Origin: Planctomicrobium piriforme
GTDB taxonomy: Bacteria > Planctomycetota > Planctomycetia > Planctomycetales > Planctomycetaceae
NCBI GenBank assembly: GCA_945860955.1
Contig: CAMATH010000083.1
Coordinates: forward strand, 1 to 37,783
Direction: 5' to 3'
Length of the DNA: 37,783 nt
In this document: positions 37,028 to 37,783 of the stretch, piece by piece
Layout: every line of letters begins with the position of its first letter
How positions within the stretch are numbered: position 1 is the stretch's first letter
Notes under the pieces: generated by a model
The model's database searches: none
Seen by the model: the letters and a program-made list of their open reading frames with translations, nothing else
What the model was told of the DNA's origin: nothing
Position numbers and translations under genes: made by a program

Positions 37028-37594
37028 TCAGACTTCGCCAAAGTGGTCCCGAAGTTGCTGTAGCAGCCGCTGGTAGATACGCCAGACCTTGCCATACTCC
37101 TGTCCGACTTCCCGGGCAATTTCGGCCGGTTTCATTCCATTGTGCGCGACCAGCCATAGCACTTGACGATCGAGGGGATCCGGCAGCGTATCAATGAACG
37201 CGTCAACCTGTTTGGACACCTCTCTGGTAAAAGCCTGTGTGGCAGGTGACAGGCCGGGATCAACGGGAACGTCGACGTCGATCAAGGTGTCAACCCACTT
37301 CTTCGCCTTATCGATGGGCGACTGAGAACCAAGCAAGTCCGACTTGGCTCGCATCAGGCACGTCTCGGCATATTTGACAAACTCCCGTATTGAGTTGCCC
37401 CTGAAGTCTGAGACAATTGTGATCAGCTTCATCTCCAATACAGACCTCAGGTCCGAGGGAGTCAACGCTGGGTCGACGAATCGAGTATTCGCGGTCAATG
37501 CCAGGATTTTCGGGGCAACAACCTTCAGCAGCCACGCTTCATTCTCCTGTCGGTCAATACCCGCCCTCCACGCCGCGATCTTCTCGACAAACAC
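37028..37594 (-). CDS. ECF-like RNA polymerase sigma factor
   Basis: Product of 188 residues from a GTG at 37594. The C-terminal part is a sigma region-4 helix-turn-helix: LPDPLDRQVLWLVAHNGMKP, then AEIAREVGQEYGKVWRIYQR, where the second helix would read the -35 element. The N-terminal part (DLRSVLEMKLITIVSDFRGN, SIREFVKYAETCLMRAKSDLL) fits a region-2 core, weakly. The open frame continues upstream without an ATG to codon GTA at 37670-37672, and that part (SFRGVIEQLLSENRRNDAED) looks coding, so translation may begin earlier at a rare start such as ATT or CTG, or a sequencing error hides the start. The kinase gene follows in the same direction, suggesting that the kinase could modulate the sigma factor (inference). 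Confidence 0.75.
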   Translation of the reverse strand: MFVEKIAAWRAGIDRQENEAWLLKVVAPKILALTANTRFVDPALTPSDLRSVLEMKLITIVSDFRGNSIREFVKYAETCLMRAKSDLLGSQSPIDKAKKWVDTLIDVDVPVDPGLSPATQAFTREVSKQVDAFIDTLPDPLDRQVLWLVAHNGMKPAEIAREVGQEYGKVWRIYQRLLQQLRDHFGEV

Positions 37595-37704
37595 CGCGTC
37601 ATTGTCCTCTGCATCGTTCCGCCGATTCTCACTCAGTAACTGCTCAATAACCCCTCGGAAACTGGTATTTACTCAAAGTCGGTTTTTCGGGGAATGTATG
37701 GCGC

Positions 37705-37783
37705 ATGAGCCAGTCAGACCCCCAGCCAATCCAACCGATCGTCATCGCGGGAATCGAGATCCCGGCGGCGGAGCAGACGCCAC
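37705..37783 (+). CDS. Partial gene at the right edge, N-terminus only
   Basis: ATG at 37705 opens a frame of 26 codons that leaves the window (SQSDPQPIQPIVIAGIEIPA). It is divergent from the sigma-factor gene. The IVIAGIEIPAAEQ stretch vaguely recalls the N-terminus of succinylglutamate desuccinylase/aspartoacylase-family proteins, but too little is visible for a call. Other ATGs at 37694 and 37698 give either an immediate stop or a Pro/Arg-rich frame that looks non-coding. Confidence 0.4.
   Translation, partial: MSQSDPQPIQPIVIAGIEIPAAEQTP

Overview
The window is a piece of a Planctomycetota chromosome, probably from the Planctomycetaceae side of the phylum (genus not determinable here). 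The base composition is GC-rich. Several gene families seen here are almost diagnostic of the phylum: two DUF1549/DUF1553 (PSCyt2/PSD1) proteins, a very large PVC-type CxxCH haem protein, a DUF1800-DUF1501 pair with a Tat signal, a Tat-exported Gfo/Idh/MocA oxidoreductase, and a Ser/Thr kinase beside a sigma factor. No rRNA, tRNA, CRISPR array, transposase or phage gene was seen.

Layout, left to right. (1) 1-2176, minus strand: peptidoglycan precursor genes murC and murB overlapping by 41 bases; murB runs off the left edge. (2) 2177-2582: divergent intergenic region with a nested palindrome. (3) 2583-11568, plus strand: three exported or membrane-anchored proteins in a row (CxxCH haem/beta-propeller protein, PPC-domain protein, DUF1549-LamG-DUF1553 protein). 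(4) 11569-12096: a small basic-protein gene with a strong ribosome-binding site. (5) 12097-16651, minus strand: DUF1501, DUF1800 and a large unrecognised secreted protein. (6) 16916-23896, plus strand: a tightly overlapping three-gene operon for a VWA/GATase-like membrane protein, a giant DUF4175-like coiled-coil membrane protein and a Gln-rich exported protein. (7) 24188-30011, plus strand: GH57 glucanotransferase/amylase, bioD, a zinc-ribbon membrane protein, and a Gfo/Idh/MocA oxidoreductase. (8) 30176-35777, plus strand: class-V aminotransferase, a repeat-containing spacer, a second DUF1549/DUF1553 protein with an extra PSCyt1 cytochrome domain, inorganic pyrophosphatase and a small hypothetical protein. 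(9) 35779-37594, minus strand: a Ser/Thr kinase preceded by an ECF-like sigma factor. (10) A partial gene leaves the right edge.

How the genes may work together: murC-murB supply cell-wall precursors. The haem, PPC, DUF1549/1553, DUF1501 and DUF1800 proteins belong to an expanded planctomycete set thought to act outside the cytoplasm, often near carbohydrate-catabolism genes, but their reactions are unknown. The best candidate for an undescribed system is the VWA/GATase - DUF4175-like - Gln-rich operon: all three products look membrane-bound or exported, the genes overlap, and the middle protein carries about 550 residues of predicted coiled coil. The sigma factor-kinase pair may be a regulatory module. 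All motif and domain calls were made by eye; no database search was run.
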